Positions 5,181-6,768 of a stretch of 6,768 bases of DNA are shown in pieces. The position numbers and the translations under genes are program-made. The stretch's first letter is position 1; each line of letters starts with the position of its first letter. A model generated the notes under the pieces. It saw only the letters and a list, made by a program, of their open reading frames with translations, ran no database searches and was not told the origin of the DNA. Source of the DNA: Gammaproteobacteria bacterium (GTDB lineage: Bacteria > Pseudomonadota > Gammaproteobacteria > Steroidobacterales > Steroidobacteraceae); the NCBI GenBank assembly GCA_030039615.1, contig JASHVF010000310.1, positions 1 through 6,768 on the forward strand. Direction: 5' to 3'.

Positions 5181-6768
5181 TCACCAGTATCCCTTGACGT
5201 CGAAGAGCAGCGTCGACGCGCCGGCGCGCGTGACGCCACCGGCCACGAGTGGGTTCGCCCAGGTAAGCACGCCGTTGAAGCCGTTGAAGGCGTCAAAGTT
5301 CACGCCCGCGCCCCAGCTGCGCAGCTCCACTTGCCGCTGCTGGCCGGGCAGCGGGTCGACCGTGAAGACACGCGCCGCATCGAGGAACACGAACTCGCGC
5401 ACGTGCACACGGGTCTTGAGAAGATTCAGTGGCGGCGCGCCGAGCTGCAGCGAGCTGCGCCAAGCGCTGTCGCCGAGTTCCTCGGCCTCGAGATAACCGC
5501 GCACCGAGCTGGCGCCGCCCACGGCGAGCTGCTCGTTGCTGATGAGCGGGTCCACCGAATACTGACCCGTGAGGCGCAACGTCGCCGTAAAGCCTAGCGG
5601 CAGGTCGAGGGTGTAGCCACCGTCGGTGCGCAGGTAGAAATAATTGGGCGTCGCACCGAATCGTCTGTCGGCGAACTGCTCGGTGTTGTAGGGCACCTCG
5701 GGGACCCCGAAACTCGCGGTCGTAGTCCAGTCGAACTGGTGGGACGTGTTGCGTTGCGCGAATGTATAGGAGGCGGACGCGCTCACGTAGTCGACCGGTG
5801 TGTTGAGTCCGCCGGTGGATGCGGTCAGGATGCTCTGCTTGTAGTCCTTGTAGTCGAGCTCGAACGCCAGGTCCTGAGCCGTGCCTTGGGCGGGCAGCGG
5901 CAGCAGAAAGCGCAGGCCGTAGACTGTGCCCGTGCCGAGCACGCCCAGCGTGCCGAACGTGGCCACGTCGCTCTTGGAATCAATGTAGAGCAGCGCCAGG
6001 TTGGCGCCGCTCTCGGCGAGATGCACGGTGTAACTGCCAGCGAGCACATGCGACTCGCCCGGGGACTCGGGCGCGTACTGGTATTGGACGGCGAGGCTGT
6101 CCATCCGGCCGAACATGTTGTCGTAGCTGAGGGAGCCCGCGGCGCGCAGATGTGTCGTGTCCACCGTGTACTGGTTGTCGAGCTCGAGGCTGCCGTGCAG
6201 AGGAGCGTGGTCGTCGACCTTGAGGTCGAGATCGACCGTGCCGGGATCGGGACCTGCCTTGAGCACGGGCATCACCACGCGGTCGTGCGTCTCGGCGTTG
6301 GCCTGGTTGAGCTGGCTCTGCAGCTGCGGCAGGTTCGGGATCGAGCCTTGCGCGGCAGCCGGGACTTCGGCGCGGATCTGCCGCCCCGAGAAGTAGCGCG
6401 CACCGGTTACCCGCACCTGCCGCAACGTCCCTTCCGTGACGCGCAGGCGCACCACTCCGTCCTCCACCGTCTGCTCCGGGATATCGACAAACACCGTCCC
6501 CAGGCCGCGATCGTGATAGGCCTTTTCGAGCGCCGCGCGGGCCGCCTCGACGTCGGACATCTGCTTCGACGGCCCGGTGAACGGGTAGACGGCGGACTCG
6601 ACCGTGCGCAGATCCAGCGCGGTGTTGCCGAGCACGCGCAGCTCCAGGACGTCGAACCTTTCGCCGGGTGCCGACGCCGAAGGAGTATCCCTGGGCTGTA
6701 CGGCGGCTTCGGCCGCGTGCACGGCGCCTTCCGCGGGCACGGCCAGACTGCCAAGCAGACAGAACGCC
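5181..6768 (-). CDS. TpsB-family outer-membrane transporter (FhaC/ShlB type), 5'-truncated by window edge
   Basis: Outer-membrane pore that secretes the TpsA protein encoded just downstream. About 528 codons are visible. The frame stays open to the right edge, so the true start is outside. A GTG at 6740 could be taken as a start, but in-frame residues before it (AFCLLGSLA) form a hydrophobic signal-peptide core, which makes GTG an internal Val. Numbering from that Val: a short Pro/Ala linker (about 10-28); POTRA 1 (about 29-104, with LRVLGNT at its first strand, as in PF08479); POTRA 2 (about 105-180), ending in the family pattern PGTVDLDLKV followed by PLHGSLELDN; then a beta-barrel (about 185-519, ShlB domain PF03865). 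The VRGY motif of the Omp85 L6 loop is at 413-416. The chain ends in a terminal Trp (KGYW), as expected for an outer-membrane barrel. The FLDxG motif reads FLDAA at 452-456. Seen: motifs and frame. Known: family role. Inferred: its cargo is the adjacent TpsA. Confidence 0.96.
   Translation of the reverse strand, partial: AFCLLGSLAVPAEGAVHAAEAAVQPRDTPSASAPGERFDVLELRVLGNTALDLRTVESAVYPFTGPSKQMSDVEAARAALEKAYHDRGLGTVFVDIPEQTVEDGVVRLRVTEGTLRQVRVTGARYFSGRQIRAEVPAAAQGSIPNLPQLQSQLNQANAETHDRVVMPVLKAGPDPGTVDLDLKVDDHAPLHGSLELDNQYTVDTTHLRAAGSLSYDNMFGRMDSLAVQYQYAPESPGESHVLAGSYTVHLAESGANLALLYIDSKSDVATFGTLGVLGTGTVYGLRFLLPLPAQGTAQDLAFELDYKDYKQSILTASTGGLNTPVDYVSASASYTFAQRNTSHQFDWTTTASFGVPEVPYNTEQFADRRFGATPNYFYLRTDGGYTLDLPLGFTATLRLTGQYSVDPLISNEQLAVGGASSVRGYLEAEELGDSAWRSSLQLGAPPLNLLKTRVHVREFVFLDAARVFTVDPLPGQQRQVELRSWGAGVNFDAFNGFNGVLTWANPLVAGGVTRAGASTLLFDVKGYW
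6700..6768 (-). other. C-terminal part of the TpsB signal peptide
   Basis: The last residues before the window edge read AFCLLGSLAVPAEGAVHAAEAA, a hydrophobic core followed by small residues suited to signal peptidase I. Plausible cleavage sites are after AVHA or AEA. The basic n-region and the start codon are outside the window. The Cys in the core precedes the LLGSLA stretch and does not form a convincing lipobox. Confidence 0.6.

Noticed and set aside
6738..6740. GTG as the start codon of TpsB
   Set aside because: In-frame upstream residues form the hydrophobic core of a signal peptide, and starting at GTG would leave an outer-membrane protein without one.
6407..6754. Open frame of 115 codons starting with ATG at 6754, minus strand
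   Set aside because: It overlaps the POTRA-coding part of TpsB in another phase and encodes an Arg/Pro-rich sequence without family features.
1..6768. CRISPR array, insertion sequence, tRNA or phage features
   Set aside because: The whole window is covered by the two coding frames; I saw no regularly spaced direct repeats, terminal inverted repeats or tRNA-like arms. Short shared strings such as CGAGCCGGCGTTGG (3421 and 4501) reflect the repeated NAGS residues of the beta-helix.

Overview
This window holds the junction of a two-partner secretion (type Vb) operon, and both genes lie on the minus strand. The right quarter (about 6768 to 5181) encodes a TpsB-type outer-membrane transporter of the FhaC/ShlB branch of the Omp85 superfamily. 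It is cut at its 5' end by the window edge. The rest (5166 to 1) is one uninterrupted reading frame of 1722 codons for a very large TpsA exoprotein of the filamentous-haemagglutinin family. It is cut at its 3' end by the left edge. I read every in-frame triplet from 5166 to 1 and found no stop codon.

Layout, in the direction of transcription (right to left): tail of a signal peptide, two POTRA domains and a 16-strand-type barrel (TpsB); a 14-base gap; then the TpsA signal peptide, the TPS secretion domain with its ANGQ/NQNG core, a conserved RNL/ELRG/ELAD/PLQR block near residues 423-516, a long Gly/Ser/Thr/Val-rich beta-helix-like stalk, and a second conserved block (residues about 1383-1722) that reaches the window edge. 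The conserved blocks point to the very large FHA-like proteins often annotated as 'filamentous haemagglutinin family' with a C-terminal DUF3739 region, rather than to classical Bordetella FhaB. The assignment to DUF3739 is from memory of the family pattern, not from a search.

How the genes should work together (known for the family): both proteins are exported by Sec; TpsB inserts into the outer membrane; its POTRA domains capture the TPS domain of TpsA in the periplasm; TpsA is threaded through the barrel and folds outside as a long right-handed beta-helix, acting as an adhesin or biofilm protein, or as the carrier of a C-terminal effector. The C-terminus, which would settle the function, is outside the window.

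Organism: the sequence is strongly GC-rich with strong GC bias at third codon positions, and the system type implies a Gram-negative bacterium, most likely a high-GC beta- or gammaproteobacterium. The sequence does not allow a closer placement. The long open frames on the plus strand and in the other minus frames are Arg-rich or Pro/Ser-rich shadows produced by this codon bias. I see no RNA gene, mobile element, CRISPR array, promoter or terminator; the operon promoter must lie beyond the right edge.
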